Below, piece after piece: positions 42,567 to 50,803 of a DNA stretch of 58,645 nt; the first letter of the stretch is position 1; each line of letters starts with the position of its first letter. The translations under genes were made by a program, and so were the position numbers. The stretch is from Salinarimonas sp051117315. GTDB taxonomy: Bacteria; Pseudomonadota; Alphaproteobacteria; Rhizobiales; Beijerinckiaceae. The stretch is from contig JBNPEA010000073.1 in NCBI GenBank assembly GCA_051117315.1, positions 1-58,645 on the forward strand, in the 5' to 3' direction. Under the pieces are notes generated by a model. The model saw nothing but the letters and a program-made list of their open reading frames with translations. It ran no database searches and was not told the DNA's origin.

Positions 42567-43019
42567 ATGCGCCGTCTCCCCACTCGCCCCGTCATGCTGC
42601 GGACCGCCGCCACGTTCGCCGCCGGCCTCGGTGCCCTCGTCGCGCTCGCCGGTGCGGCCGACGCTCAGATGCTCCGCCACGACTGCTTCACCCGCGTCGC
42701 CCCGGTTTGCAATCAGATCCGCGATGTCGACGCCGCGCATCGCTGCGTCATTCACGAGACCAACTCCTGCGAGGCGAAGCTCGTCGAGCAGGACGGCGGC
42801 CCGCGCGGTGAGCCGCCGCGGCACGCCCTGACCTATCTCGACACCACCTACGGCGGCGAAGACCCCGGCGGCCGGGAAGAGCCGAACGGCGGTTCCGGCA
42901 CGCCGGCCGACGGCGGCACCCCGGCGAACGATCCCGGCACCCCGGCGAACGATCCCGGCACCCCCGCTGGCGATCCCGGCTCGCCCGCGGGCGCCGACGG
43001 CCAGTCCGGCCGCCGCTGA
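42567..43019 (+). CDS. Secreted Cys- and Gly/Pro-rich small protein
   Basis: The 150-residue protein has a signal peptide (LRTAATFAAGLGALVALAGA, likely cut after ADA), four cysteines in the first mature half (HDCFTRVAPVCNQI, HRCVIH, NSCEAKL), and a C-terminal low-complexity tail of heptads GTPANDP, GTPANDP, GTPAGDP, GSPAGAD. The heptads come from 21-base tandem repeats (about 42895-42990), a likely site of copy-number change. AGGAAGGAAG precedes the ATG. Family not recognised. Confidence 0.75.
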   Translation: MRRLPTRPVMLRTAATFAAGLGALVALAGAADAQMLRHDCFTRVAPVCNQIRDVDAAHRCVIHETNSCEAKLVEQDGGPRGEPPRHALTYLDTTYGGEDPGGREEPNGGSGTPADGGTPANDPGTPANDPGTPAGDPGSPAGADGQSGRR

Positions 43020-43043
43020 CCGTCCAACACCGATCCGCTGCAC

Positions 43044-43072
43044 ACGCCCGGTCGCCATCGGCGGCCGGGCGT
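43044..43072. terminator. Hairpin between convergent genes
   Basis: ACGCCCGG / CCGGGCGT arms with inner pairing CGCC/GGCG. There is no T run; it may act in both directions or be rho-assisted. Confidence 0.6.
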
Positions 43073-43084
43073 CGCGTGCGTCGA

Positions 43085-44251
43085 TCAGAAGCGCACGCCG
43101 AGACGCCCCGACACGGTCACGACCGAGTAGTCCGGCCGCGCCAGGCCCGAGACGTCGACCTCGAGCGAGAGGGAGACCGCCTGTGTCGGCGCCGCGCGCA
43201 TCCCCGCCCGCAGCGAAACGTCGCCCTCCGGCAGATCGTCGGTGGGGGGCGTCGGTGTCGGGCTCTGGACCCGCGAGACGTCCCACGTCGCCGCAACCGC
43301 GGCGAAGGGCGTGACCGTCGCGCCGGACGCCGTGGCGAAGGTGCGCGAGACCTCGGCACCGCCCCGCAGCGTGGTGGTCTCGATCGTGAGCCCCGGGGAG
43401 AGCGTGCCGAGGCTGTCGACATAGGCGCCCTGCCGGTCGGAGACCCAGACCACGCCGAGCGTGGGGGCGACCTGCCAGAGGCCGGCGTTCAGGTAGGCGG
43501 TGAGGTTCGCGGCCGCGGCCCAACGCTCGGTGTCGAAGCTGCCGCGCGCGAAGGCGTTGCCGACATCGCTCTCGCCGGCCTGCCAGAAGGCGGAGGCGTC
43601 CGCGACAAGAACGTCCGTGAGCGCGGCACCGGCGTAGAGCCCCGCGCCGCCCATCCGCGACTCGAGGAAGCCCGGGCCGGCGGTGTCGAAGTCGGAGGTC
43701 TCGTAGAGGCCGAGCACGCCGATCACGGCGCGCTCGCCGACCCGGCGGTCGACGCCGGCCGTCACCCCGACCTGCAGGCCGTCGTAGCCGAAGGTGGGAT
43801 GGGAGCGCTCGGCCCAGGTGGCGCGGGGCGCGACCCAGGCGTTCCACGACGGGATCGCCGGTGTCGCGAGCGAGGCCCAGGCGGCCGGCGGGAGGCCGCC
43901 GACGTCCGGGGCGGCCGCGAGCGGCTCCGGCGAGCTCAAGCCGGGGCCGAGCCTGTCGCCGACGATGTCGGGAATGCGGATGCCGAGGAGATCGACGCTG
44001 CCGACCTGACCGGCCCGGAGCAGGGACGCGGTCCGGCCGCCGGTGAGGATCGGCACGGGCGCCGGCGCCTGCTGCCCACCGGCGGTCTGGCCGCCACCGC
44101 CGGTCTGGCCGCCACCACCGGTCTGGCCGCCGCCACCGCCCTGTCCGCCGCCACCGCCCTGTCCGCCGCCCTGGCCCTGGGCGAGCGCCGCCGACGAGGC
44201 GAGGACGAGCCATGCTGCGAGGGCGATCGATCGGCGAATCATCGCGGCCAT
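43085..44251 (-). CDS. Autotransporter-type outer-membrane protein with Gly/Gln repeat
   Basis: The 388-residue protein has a signal peptide (MIRRSIALAAWLVLASSAAL then AQ), a repeat tract of GGGGQ units (QGGGGGQGGGGGQTGGGGQT), a short passenger, and a C-terminal beta-barrel (WVAPRATW ... GRLGVRF) ending in Phe. Barrel segments such as YLNAGLWQVAPTLGVVWVSD are autotransporter-like, with a passenger too short for a typical adhesin. ATG 44251 or 44242 are both possible. Same direction as, and downstream of, the Pro-rich secreted protein gene. Confidence 0.8.
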   Translation of the reverse strand: MAAMIRRSIALAAWLVLASSAALAQGQGGGQGGGGGQGGGGGQTGGGGQTGGGGQTAGGQQAPAPVPILTGGRTASLLRAGQVGSVDLLGIRIPDIVGDRLGPGLSSPEPLAAAPDVGGLPPAAWASLATPAIPSWNAWVAPRATWAERSHPTFGYDGLQVGVTAGVDRRVGERAVIGVLGLYETSDFDTAGPGFLESRMGGAGLYAGAALTDVLVADASAFWQAGESDVGNAFARGSFDTERWAAAANLTAYLNAGLWQVAPTLGVVWVSDRQGAYVDSLGTLSPGLTIETTTLRGGAEVSRTFATASGATVTPFAAVAATWDVSRVQSPTPTPPTDDLPEGDVSLRAGMRAAPTQAVSLSLEVDVSGLARPDYSVVTVSGRLGVRF

Positions 44252-44376
44252 CCCGGCATCGTGCGAAGTCGTGAGCCTAGCCGCGGTCGGCGCCGGCGCG
44301 AAGCGCGCAGGCGGGTCGTGAACGGGAAATGGCCCCGCCGTTGCGGCGGGGCCACAGCACGACCGCGACGGGATGG

Positions 44377-45813
44377 TCAGTCGGGATCCCCGGGGTTGAC
44401 GAGCTTGCCGCCGTCGAAGGCGCGGGCCGACGGTCCGCCGCCGGAGCCGCGGGCGTAGGCGTCCGGATTCGGGTTGCCGAGGACCGACATCGGGTCGAGC
44501 CGCAGCCGCGGGCCCGCACCGGTCGGGTCGACCTCCCGCAGGGGCAGGACGCGGGTCCCGGCGCCGGCGAGGGCCTCTGCGGCCCCGAGCGGCGCCGAGC
44601 AGCCGAAGCCGGAGGGCGGGCACCAGCCGCCGCCGCCCTGCTCCTCGCCGGTGAGGAGCCGGTCGAAGGGCGGGATGGTCTCGTCGCGGATCACCTCGCC
44701 GCGGGCGTTGCGGTCTCGCACGTAGCGCGTGCCGTCGGGAAAGCGGGTGGTCTCCCGCATCGCGCCACCGCGGCTCTGGATCTGGACGAAGTCGTAGACC
44801 ATGTCGCCGGCGCCGTCGGTGCGGACCGTCTGCAGCATCGCGCCGTCGCCGTCGACCGTCGCCTTCGTCACGTCGACGGCACCGCCCTCGTACACCGTCT
44901 TGGTCACGACCGTATCGCCCTCCGTGCGCTGCGTGCGCGACACCACGTCCGAGCCGCCGTCCTGCGCGGCGAAGCCGTCGGTGGGCAGGCGGGTCGGGTC
45001 GGGGCGCAGGCCGGGCGGCTCGGAGCCCTCCCGGCGGTTCGACGGCAGGCCGAGATCGGTGACGAGGCCGAGCGCGTCGATGCCCGTGTCGCGTCCGCGC
45101 ATGGCGTCCCAGCGCCGTGCCGCCGCGCGCTCCGCCGCGCTCGGGCCGTCCGGCCCGCTGTCGCGGGCGAGCGGGTCGCCGAAGCCCCCGAGATCCGCGG
45201 CCTCCACCGCCACCGGGGCGACGAGCGCCGCCTCCGCCGCCTCGCGGGCCTCGGCCATGTGCCGCGCCTGCGCCGCCTCGGCGAGCGCGCGATCGAGATC
45301 GGCCGGACGCGCCGGCGGCGCGACGGCAACGAGGTGCGGCCGCGACGGCGGTAGGGGCGCGGCGGCGAGGTCGTGCGCGGCGGACGCGCGGGCCGGGCGG
45401 CGATGCTCGGCGACGGATGCGGCGCGGGGGAGCCGCGCCCGGGTCGTCGCGGTCTGCCGCGCTGCCTCCCGCGCCGTCTGCGGGGCGTCCTCCCGCTCTG
45501 CGCTGGCCGAGGCGGCCGGGGCGCGCAGGCGCTCGCGCACGCCGGTCTCGATGACGACCTGCGGGAGCGTGATGCGCGGGATGCGCACCTCGGGCCGCAC
45601 CTGGGGCCGCACCTGCGGTGCGGTGATCACCGGCGGCGGGACATTCGGCGTCGGCTGGACCTGGGGGACCTGCATCTGCGGCGCGAAGTTCTGCTGGAAG
45701 GCCTGCGCGGGCGCGGCGGCCAGCGCGGCCTGCATGAGCGCGCCGAGCGCGACGCCGGCGGTGGTGCTTCCGGCGAAGAGGCGGCGGGGGGCGTGATCGC
45801 GGCTGGTGGACAT
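44377..45813 (-). CDS. Secreted Pro/Gln-rich protein of unknown function
   Basis: The 478-residue protein has a signal peptide (TTAGVALGALMQAALAAAPA), a proline/valine tract (MQVPQVQPTPNVPPPVITAP, QVRPQVRPEVRIPRITLPQV), Ala/Arg-rich low complexity, and a beta-rich C-terminal part (VVTKTVYEGGAVDVTKATVD, FPDGTRYVRDRNARGEVIRD) resembling YD-like strand repeats, ending with two cysteines (GWCPPSGFGCSAP). The Pro-Val tract is similar in style to that of the subtilase encoded divergently. It is transcribed away from the sigma operon, sharing a 171-base promoter region. Confidence 0.72.
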   Translation of the reverse strand: MSTSRDHAPRRLFAGSTTAGVALGALMQAALAAAPAQAFQQNFAPQMQVPQVQPTPNVPPPVITAPQVRPQVRPEVRIPRITLPQVVIETGVRERLRAPAASASAEREDAPQTAREAARQTATTRARLPRAASVAEHRRPARASAAHDLAAAPLPPSRPHLVAVAPPARPADLDRALAEAAQARHMAEAREAAEAALVAPVAVEAADLGGFGDPLARDSGPDGPSAAERAAARRWDAMRGRDTGIDALGLVTDLGLPSNRREGSEPPGLRPDPTRLPTDGFAAQDGGSDVVSRTQRTEGDTVVTKTVYEGGAVDVTKATVDGDGAMLQTVRTDGAGDMVYDFVQIQSRGGAMRETTRFPDGTRYVRDRNARGEVIRDETIPPFDRLLTGEEQGGGGWCPPSGFGCSAPLGAAEALAGAGTRVLPLREVDPTGAGPRLRLDPMSVLGNPNPDAYARGSGGGPSARAFDGGKLVNPGDPD

Positions 45814-45984
45814 GGCGTGCGTACCCTCGGGGTAATGGGCCGGTGCGGCCCTCGTGCCACAGTCTTCGGCGCGTCTGGCACAGAGGATCGAAGTCGCGAG
45901 CGGTCTCCCGCGTCCCCCATCGTGTATCCTGGCGATGAACCTTCCGCGGCCGCCGTCCGTCGAAGGACCAGGAAGACGACGACG

Positions 45985-46545
45985 ATGACGGACGAAGCCG
46001 ATCTCGCCGATCTCGCCGCGATGGTACGGGGCGAAGAGCGCGCCCTGCGCGCCCTGCATGCGCGCCACGCGACGAAGGTCTTCCGGTTCGTCCTGCGTCT
46101 CGTGCGCAACGAGGCGGTCGCGGAGGAGGTGACCAATGAGGCGTTCGTCGAGATCTGGAAGAGCGCCGGGCGGTTCCGCGGCGGTTCCGCCGTCGCCACC
46201 TGGCTGCTCTCGGTCGCCCGCAACAAGGCGATCGACCGCCTGCGCAAGCGCTCCGAGGAGAGCCTCGACGAGGAGGCCGCCGCGCGCCTACCCGACGACG
46301 CGGACGACCCCGAGGTCGAGCTCGCCAAGCGCGACAAGGGGGCCCTCATGCGCCGGGTGATCGCGTCCCTCTCGCCGGTCCACAGGGAGATCGTGGACCT
46401 CGTCTATTATCAGGAGCAGTCCGTCGCCGAGGCGGCGGCGGTCCTCGGCGTGCCGGAGAACACCGTCAAGACGCGGATGTTCTACGCACGCAAGCAGCTC
46501 GCGCGGCTCTTCGCCGATGCCGGCATCGACAGGGGATGGCCATGA
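45985..46545 (+). CDS. ECF-type RNA polymerase sigma factor
   Basis: The 186-residue protein has region 2 (RFVLRLVRNEAVAEEVTNEA, FVEIWKSAGRFRGGSAVATW, LLSVARNKAIDRLRKR) and region 4 (SLSPVHREIVDLVYYQEQSV, AEAAAVLGVPENTVKTRMFY, ARKQLARLF). It recruits polymerase to promoters that cannot be deduced here. AGGAAGACGACG precedes ATG 45985. Its stop overlaps the anti-sigma start (ATGA), and a subtilase gene overlaps the anti-sigma stop likewise. Confidence 0.94.
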   Translation: MTDEADLADLAAMVRGEERALRALHARHATKVFRFVLRLVRNEAVAEEVTNEAFVEIWKSAGRFRGGSAVATWLLSVARNKAIDRLRKRSEESLDEEAAARLPDDADDPEVELAKRDKGALMRRVIASLSPVHREIVDLVYYQEQSVAEAAAVLGVPENTVKTRMFYARKQLARLFADAGIDRGWP

Positions 46546-47246
46546 CCAGCGATCGTCCGACCGACCGTCCCGAGGACGGCATGGACGCCGACGACCCGGC
46601 GCTGCTGCTGCCGTGGTACGCCGCCGGCACGCTCGACGAGGCGGACCGCATGCGCGTGGAGCGCTTCCTGGCCGAGAACCCGGAGCAGGACGGCCACCTC
46701 GCCGCCATCGCCGAGGAGCGCGAGGGCGTCGCGCTGCTCGCCCGCTCCATGCCGGCGCCGAGCGCCGGCTCGATCGACGCGATCCTGGCGCAGGCCCGGC
46801 GCGAGGCGCCGCGGGGGCGGCCGGCCGAGGCCCCGGCGCGGGCCGGCCTCGTTTCCCGTGCGCTCGCGAGCCTCGCCGGGCTCGTCGAGGCGCTCTCGCC
46901 TCCCATGAGGGGTGCGGCGATCGCCGCCCTCGTCCTGCTCGCGGTCGCGCAGGCCGGCGTGATCGGGGCGCTCGTCGGGGCGCCGCCGGAGCCGACCTTC
47001 CGCACGGCGACGGGGGAGGGCGTCACGGCGGCGGCGCAGGCACAGCTCCTCGTCATGTTCGCGCCCGAGGCGACGGCGCAGGGCATCAACACCCTGCTCG
47101 ACACGCTCGACGCGCGGATCGTCGATGGCCCGCGCGCCGGGGGGCTCTACGCGATCGCGCTCGCCGAGGGTGCCGATCCGGAGGCGACGCTGGCGCGCCT
47201 GCGGGCGGCCACCGATGTCGTGCGCTTCGCCGGGCCGGGGGCATGA
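46542..47246 (+). CDS. Membrane anti-sigma factor with prodomain-like periplasmic end
   Basis: The 234-residue protein has a cytosolic anti-sigma domain (ALLLPWYAAGTLDEADRMRV, ERFLAENPEQDGHLAAIAEE) without the usual HxxxCxxC zinc motif, one membrane span (about 124-146) and a small periplasmic domain (168-232: QLLVMFAPEATAQGINTLLD, TLDARIVDGPRAGGLYAIAL, EATLARLRAATDVVRFAGP). That periplasmic domain aligns with residues 182-250 of the subtilase encoded next. A second ATG at 46536 is possible. Function as anti-sigma is by position and the N-terminal domain. Confidence 0.85.
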   Translation: MTSDRPTDRPEDGMDADDPALLLPWYAAGTLDEADRMRVERFLAENPEQDGHLAAIAEEREGVALLARSMPAPSAGSIDAILAQARREAPRGRPAEAPARAGLVSRALASLAGLVEALSPPMRGAAIAALVLLAVAQAGVIGALVGAPPEPTFRTATGEGVTAAAQAQLLVMFAPEATAQGINTLLDTLDARIVDGPRAGGLYAIALAEGADPEATLARLRAATDVVRFAGPGA

Positions 47247-48877
47247 CCATGACCCCGAGGCTGCGCGCGCCGCTCGCCGTCCTCGTGCTGCTGCTGGCGG
47301 GGCTCGCGGCGAGTTCCGGTGCGATGGGCCAGATCGCGCTGCCGCCGACGCCGCCCCCGCCCATTGTTCCCCCACCGGCCGCTCCGCCGCCGGTGATCCC
47401 GCCGCCGCCCGTGATCCCGCCGCCCGTCGTCGTCACGCCGCGGCCGGTGGTTCCGCGGATCGTGCCGCCGGTCGTTCTGCCCGATCCGATCCGGGACGAT
47501 CCGCAGCGCGTGCGCCCGACCGAGCGGCAGCAGCCCGCGCGCCCCGCCGTCGTCCGGGACGAGCCGAGCCCGCGACGGGCGCCCCGTGCCGAGCCGAGCG
47601 CGACGCCGACCGCCACCCCGCGGTCCCGGACGCCGGCGCAGGCGCCGCGCGCCGCCGAGATCCCGCGGCCGCCGCCGCGCGACATCCTGGGCGAGGGCGC
47701 GCCGCCGCCGCCGCCGCGGATCGGCTCCCTCGCCGCTCCGGAGCCCAGCGCCGGCGGCGCCTTCGACCCGCAGGAGACGGAGGCCCGCGTCGTCGTGGCG
47801 GCACTCGCACCGGGCCTCGGCGCCGCCGATGTCACGGCGCTCGCCGACGCCAACGACCTCGTGGTGCTCGAGAGCGTCGACCTCGCCCTGGTCGGCGCCC
47901 GGCTGGTGCGCCTGCGTATCGACGACGGCCGCTCCGTCGAGGCGGTTCTCGCCGGCCTCGCCGCCGACGGACGGGTGACGCTCGCCGGCCCGAACCGGAT
48001 CTACCGCACCCAGGCCGGCGGCACGGTGCAGTACGCCCTCGCGCGGCTCGGCCTCGACGCCGCGCCGGCGCCCGCGGGGGAGGGCGTGCGCATCGCGGTG
48101 ATCGACACGCCCGCCGACCTCGCCCATCCCGAGCTCGCCTCGGCAGCGGTGCGCGCCGCGAGCGTGCTGGAGGACGGCGCGGCGCCGGCGATGGACCACG
48201 GCACCCAGATCGTCGGGCTCATCGCCGGGGCCGGCATGCTGCGCGGCGCGGCGCCCGCCGCCGAGGTGATCGCCATCGCCGCCTTCGACGCCGATCCCGA
48301 GGACGGCCGCCCGGCGAGCACGAGCTACCGCCTCCTGCGGGCCCTCGACCTCGCGGCCACGGAGGGCGCACGGGTGATCAACATGAGCTTCGCCGGCGGC
48401 GCCGACCCGCTCCTCGCCCAGGGGCTCGACGTGCTGGCGGAAGCCGGCGTCGTCCTCGTCGCGGCGGCGGGCAACAACGGCCCGCAGGCGCCCCCCGCCT
48501 TCCCCGGCTCGCACCCGCGGGTGATCGCGGTGACCGCCACGGACGAGGCGGACGGGCTCTACGACCGGGCCAACCGCGGCGGCTATGTCGCGCTCGCGGC
48601 GCCGGGCGTCGACCTGCTCGCGCCGGCCGCGGGCGGGCGCTATGCGCTGGGCTCCGGCACCTCGCTCGCCGCCGCCTACGTCTCGTCCGCCGCCGCGCTC
48701 CTCCTGGAGCGCGACCCGCTGGCCGGCGCGGACGCGGTGCGCGCGGCGCTCACCGAAGCGGCGATCGACCTCGGCCCGGCGGGTCGCGACCCGGGCTGGG
48801 GTCACGGCCTCGTCGCCCCTCTCGCCGCCGCGGAGCGGCTCGCGCCGGGGCGACGGGCGGTGACGGACGTACGGTGA
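47243..48877 (+). CDS. Secreted S8 serine protease (subtilase) of the sigma operon
   Basis: The 544-residue protein has a signal peptide (1-29), a proline-rich linker (30-165), a prodomain-like segment (181-256, ending TLAGPNRIYRTQ) and a subtilase domain with the triad D288 (VIDTPADLAHPEL), H319 (MDHGTQIVGLIAGAG) and S474 (GSGTSLAAAYV), and AAGNNG oxyanion Asn. All active-site residues are present. ATG 47243 overlaps the anti-sigma stop. Catalysis is well supported; the substrate is unknown. A possible target is the anti-sigma factor or the neighbouring outer-membrane proteins. Confidence 0.9.
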   Translation: MTMTPRLRAPLAVLVLLLAGLAASSGAMGQIALPPTPPPPIVPPPAAPPPVIPPPPVIPPPVVVTPRPVVPRIVPPVVLPDPIRDDPQRVRPTERQQPARPAVVRDEPSPRRAPRAEPSATPTATPRSRTPAQAPRAAEIPRPPPRDILGEGAPPPPPRIGSLAAPEPSAGGAFDPQETEARVVVAALAPGLGAADVTALADANDLVVLESVDLALVGARLVRLRIDDGRSVEAVLAGLAADGRVTLAGPNRIYRTQAGGTVQYALARLGLDAAPAPAGEGVRIAVIDTPADLAHPELASAAVRAASVLEDGAAPAMDHGTQIVGLIAGAGMLRGAAPAAEVIAIAAFDADPEDGRPASTSYRLLRALDLAATEGARVINMSFAGGADPLLAQGLDVLAEAGVVLVAAAGNNGPQAPPAFPGSHPRVIAVTATDEADGLYDRANRGGYVALAAPGVDLLAPAAGGRYALGSGTSLAAAYVSSAAALLLERDPLAGADAVRAALTEAAIDLGPAGRDPGWGHGLVAPLAAAERLAPGRRAVTDVR

Positions 48878-48914
48878 GGGGGGGCGATCGCGGGATCGCG
48901 CGTCGGCCCGAGGT

Positions 48915-48934
48915 TGACTAGGTTGGCTTAGTCA
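48915..48934. promoter_or_regulatory. Inverted repeat TGACTA-N8-TAGTCA, likely vapB operator
   Basis: The 20-bp repeat ends ten bases before the antitoxin ATG, with GGAGG between them. Phd/YefM-type antitoxins bind such repeats to autorepress; TTGAC overlapping the left arm could be the minus 35 element. Confidence 0.65.
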
Positions 48935-48943
48935 GGAGGCGGC

Positions 48944-49174
48944 ATGGAAGTCAGCGTACACGAGGCGAAGACGCAGCTTTCGCGGCTCATCGAGGCGGCG
49001 CTCTCCGGGGAGCGCGTCGTGATCCGCCGTGGCCGGAATCCTGTCGTCGAACTCGTCCCGATCGTCCGCAAGCCCTTTACCTTCGGCGTCCTGCCGTCGG
49101 AGGTCGGACCCGGGCCGGACTTCCTCGAGCCGATGAGCGAGGAGGAGCTGAGCGCGTGGGAAGACGGGAAGTAG
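48944..49174 (+). CDS. vapB: Phd/YefM-type antitoxin
   Basis: The 76-residue protein MEVSVHEAKTQLSRLIEAAL with SGERVVIRRGRNPVVELVPI is a classical Phd/YefM DNA-binding fold; its acidic tail (SEEELSAWEDGK) would wrap the PIN toxin. GGAGG precedes the ATG. It overlaps the toxin gene by 19 bases if GTG 49156 is used. Confidence 0.92.
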   Translation: MEVSVHEAKTQLSRLIEAALSGERVVIRRGRNPVVELVPIVRKPFTFGVLPSEVGPGPDFLEPMSEEELSAWEDGK

Positions 49175-49572
49175 CGTTGATTCTTCTCGACACTCATGCC
49201 TCGGTGTGGGCCCTCGGCGATAATCCTGCGCTCCGCTCGTCAGCGCGTCGCATGATCGAGGCGGCGAGCGTCGTCTACGTTAGCGCGATCAGCTTCTTCG
49301 AGATCGGCCAGAAGGCACGTCTCGGGAAATGGCCCGAGATGGTCCCGTACGTCGAGTCGCTGCCTTCGTTGTTGGCACGACAGGGCGGCACATCGGTCCC
49401 GATCACTGCGCAGATCGCCTCGAGAGCTACATGCCTCGCGTGGGAGCACAGGGACCCATTCGATCGCATCCTCGCCGCGACCGCGCTCGAGCTGGATGTC
49501 GTCATCGTCTCCGCGGACCGGGCCTTCGACGGCTTCGAAGCTGCGGGCAAGCGGATTTCGCGGGTCTGGTAA
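49156..49572 (+). CDS. vapC: PIN-domain toxin (VapC-like RNase)
   Basis: The protein (up to 138 residues) has the PIN acidic residues in LLDTHASVWAL, SAISFFEIGQKARLG, EHRDPFDRILAATALELDV and VIVSADRAF. GTG 49156 follows GGAGGAG at good spacing; TTG 49177 just after the antitoxin stop is the alternative start. It is a probable tRNA- or mRNA-cleaving ribonuclease held inactive by VapB. Confidence 0.92.
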   Translation: MGRREVALILLDTHASVWALGDNPALRSSARRMIEAASVVYVSAISFFEIGQKARLGKWPEMVPYVESLPSLLARQGGTSVPITAQIASRATCLAWEHRDPFDRILAATALELDVVIVSADRAFDGFEAAGKRISRVW

Positions 49573-49598
49573 GCCTCACACCCCTGGCTTTTGGACGT

Positions 49599-49763
49599 CT
49601 ACGTGCCTAGCATCTTTTCGCTAAATGCTGCCGAAAAAGACTCTGAGCGCAATGCGTCACGAACTCGTTCTTGAGCTGAGACCCCCAATTCATGGAGACG
49701 TTTCTCCACGACGCTGACAATTTCGCCCACTGTGATACTCTTTGCTTCGAAAATATTTAACTC
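49599..49763 (-). other. AT-rich orphan coding-like segment
   Basis: The minus strand reads NIFEAKSITVGEIVSVVEKR and LHELGVSAQERVRDALRSES, ending MLGT. Codon choice is AT-rich, unlike neighbours. No clear start is found (a GTG gives 43 residues) and it begins right at the kdsD stop. It may be a small gene or the tail of an inserted gene that lost its front. Confidence 0.35.
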
Positions 49764-49765
49764 CT

Positions 49766-50803
49766 CTACGCCGCCCCCGTCCGCAGCAGGTCGAGCACGT
49801 GCACCAGCCCCACGGGCCGGCCGTCGCTCACCACCACGAGCGCGGAGACCTTGCGGCTCTCCACCAGCTCCAGCGCCTCGCCGAGGAGCATGTCCGGACC
49901 GATGGTGAGCGGGCGCTTCGTCATCACCTCGTCGACGGTGCGCGAGAGCAGGTCGTTGGCCATGTGGCGGCGTACGTCTCCGTCCGTGACGATGCCGAGC
50001 AGCCGGCCGTCGGCGTCGGTCACGATGGCGCAGCCGAAGCTCTTGTCGCTCTGCACGGCGAGCGCCGCGCTCATCGGCGTGCCCGTCGCCACCAGCGGCA
50101 GGCGATCGCCGCGATGCATGATGTCCTTGGTGGTCTTCAAGAGCGCCCCGAGCTTGCCGCCGGGGTGATAGAGCCGGAAATCCTGCGCCGTGAAGCCGCG
50201 CGCCTCGAGCAGCGCGACCGCGAGCGCATCGCCGAGCGCCAGCTGCATCGTGGTCGACGTGGTGGGCGCGAGCCCGTTCGGGCAAGCCTCCTTCGCCCTG
50301 GGGAGCGCGAGGCAGATGTCGGCGGCGCGGCCCAGCGTCGAGTCGCCGTTCGCCGTGAAGGCGACGAGCGGCACGCCGTGGCGCTTGGCGTAGGCGATCA
50401 GGTCGGAGAGCTCGCCCGTCTCGCCCGACCAGGAGAGGGCGAGGATCGCGTCCTCGCGCAGGATCATGCCGAGATCGCCGTGGCTCGCCTCGCCGGGATG
50501 GACGAAGTAGGCGGGGGTGCCGGTGGAGGCGAGCGTCGCCGCGATCTTGCGGCCGACGTGGCCGGACTTGCCCATCCCGGAGACGATGACCCGTCCGGGC
50601 CGGTCCTTGATCGTCGTCACCGCCGCCGCGAAGGCCTCGCCGAGCCCGTTCCCCAGGGCCTCCTCCAGCGCCGCAAGGCCCTCGCGCTCCACCGCGATGG
50701 TGCGCAGCGCCGGGGCGAGAAGGTCGGCCACCGGCGGCGCCGAGGCGGGCAAGGGGGCGGAGACGGGGGCGGAGACGGGGGCGGAGACGGGGGCGGCGCT
50801 CAT
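49766..50803 (-). CDS. kdsD: Arabinose-5-phosphate isomerase (KDO biosynthesis)
   Basis: The 345-residue protein has an SIS domain (GRVIVSGMGKSGHVGRKIAA, HPGEASHGDLGMI, LSWSGETGELSDLI, PTTSTTMQLALGDALAVALL) followed by two CBS domains (MSAALAVQSDKSFGCAIVTD; MLLGEALELVESRKVSALVV). This is the KdsD/KpsF/GutQ family, converting ribulose-5-phosphate to arabinose-5-phosphate, the first KDO step. The N-terminus has a Ser-Ala-Pro-Val repeat. ATGA overlap with kdsA supports coupling. Confidence 0.93.
   Translation of the reverse strand: MSAAPVSAPVSAPVSAPLPASAPPVADLLAPALRTIAVEREGLAALEEALGNGLGEAFAAAVTTIKDRPGRVIVSGMGKSGHVGRKIAATLASTGTPAYFVHPGEASHGDLGMILREDAILALSWSGETGELSDLIAYAKRHGVPLVAFTANGDSTLGRAADICLALPRAKEACPNGLAPTTSTTMQLALGDALAVALLEARGFTAQDFRLYHPGGKLGALLKTTKDIMHRGDRLPLVATGTPMSAALAVQSDKSFGCAIVTDADGRLLGIVTDGDVRRHMANDLLSRTVDEVMTKRPLTIGPDMLLGEALELVESRKVSALVVVSDGRPVGLVHVLDLLRTGAA

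Noticed and set aside
44075..44175. Repeat array near the autotransporter start
   Set aside because: It is the coding sequence of GGGGQ residues, not an independent repeat element.
41568..44213. 881-codon minus-strand frame spanning beta-barrel, secreted protein and part of the autotransporter locus
   Set aside because: It crosses a strong terminator and two signal-peptide genes on the other strand, and has no motif.
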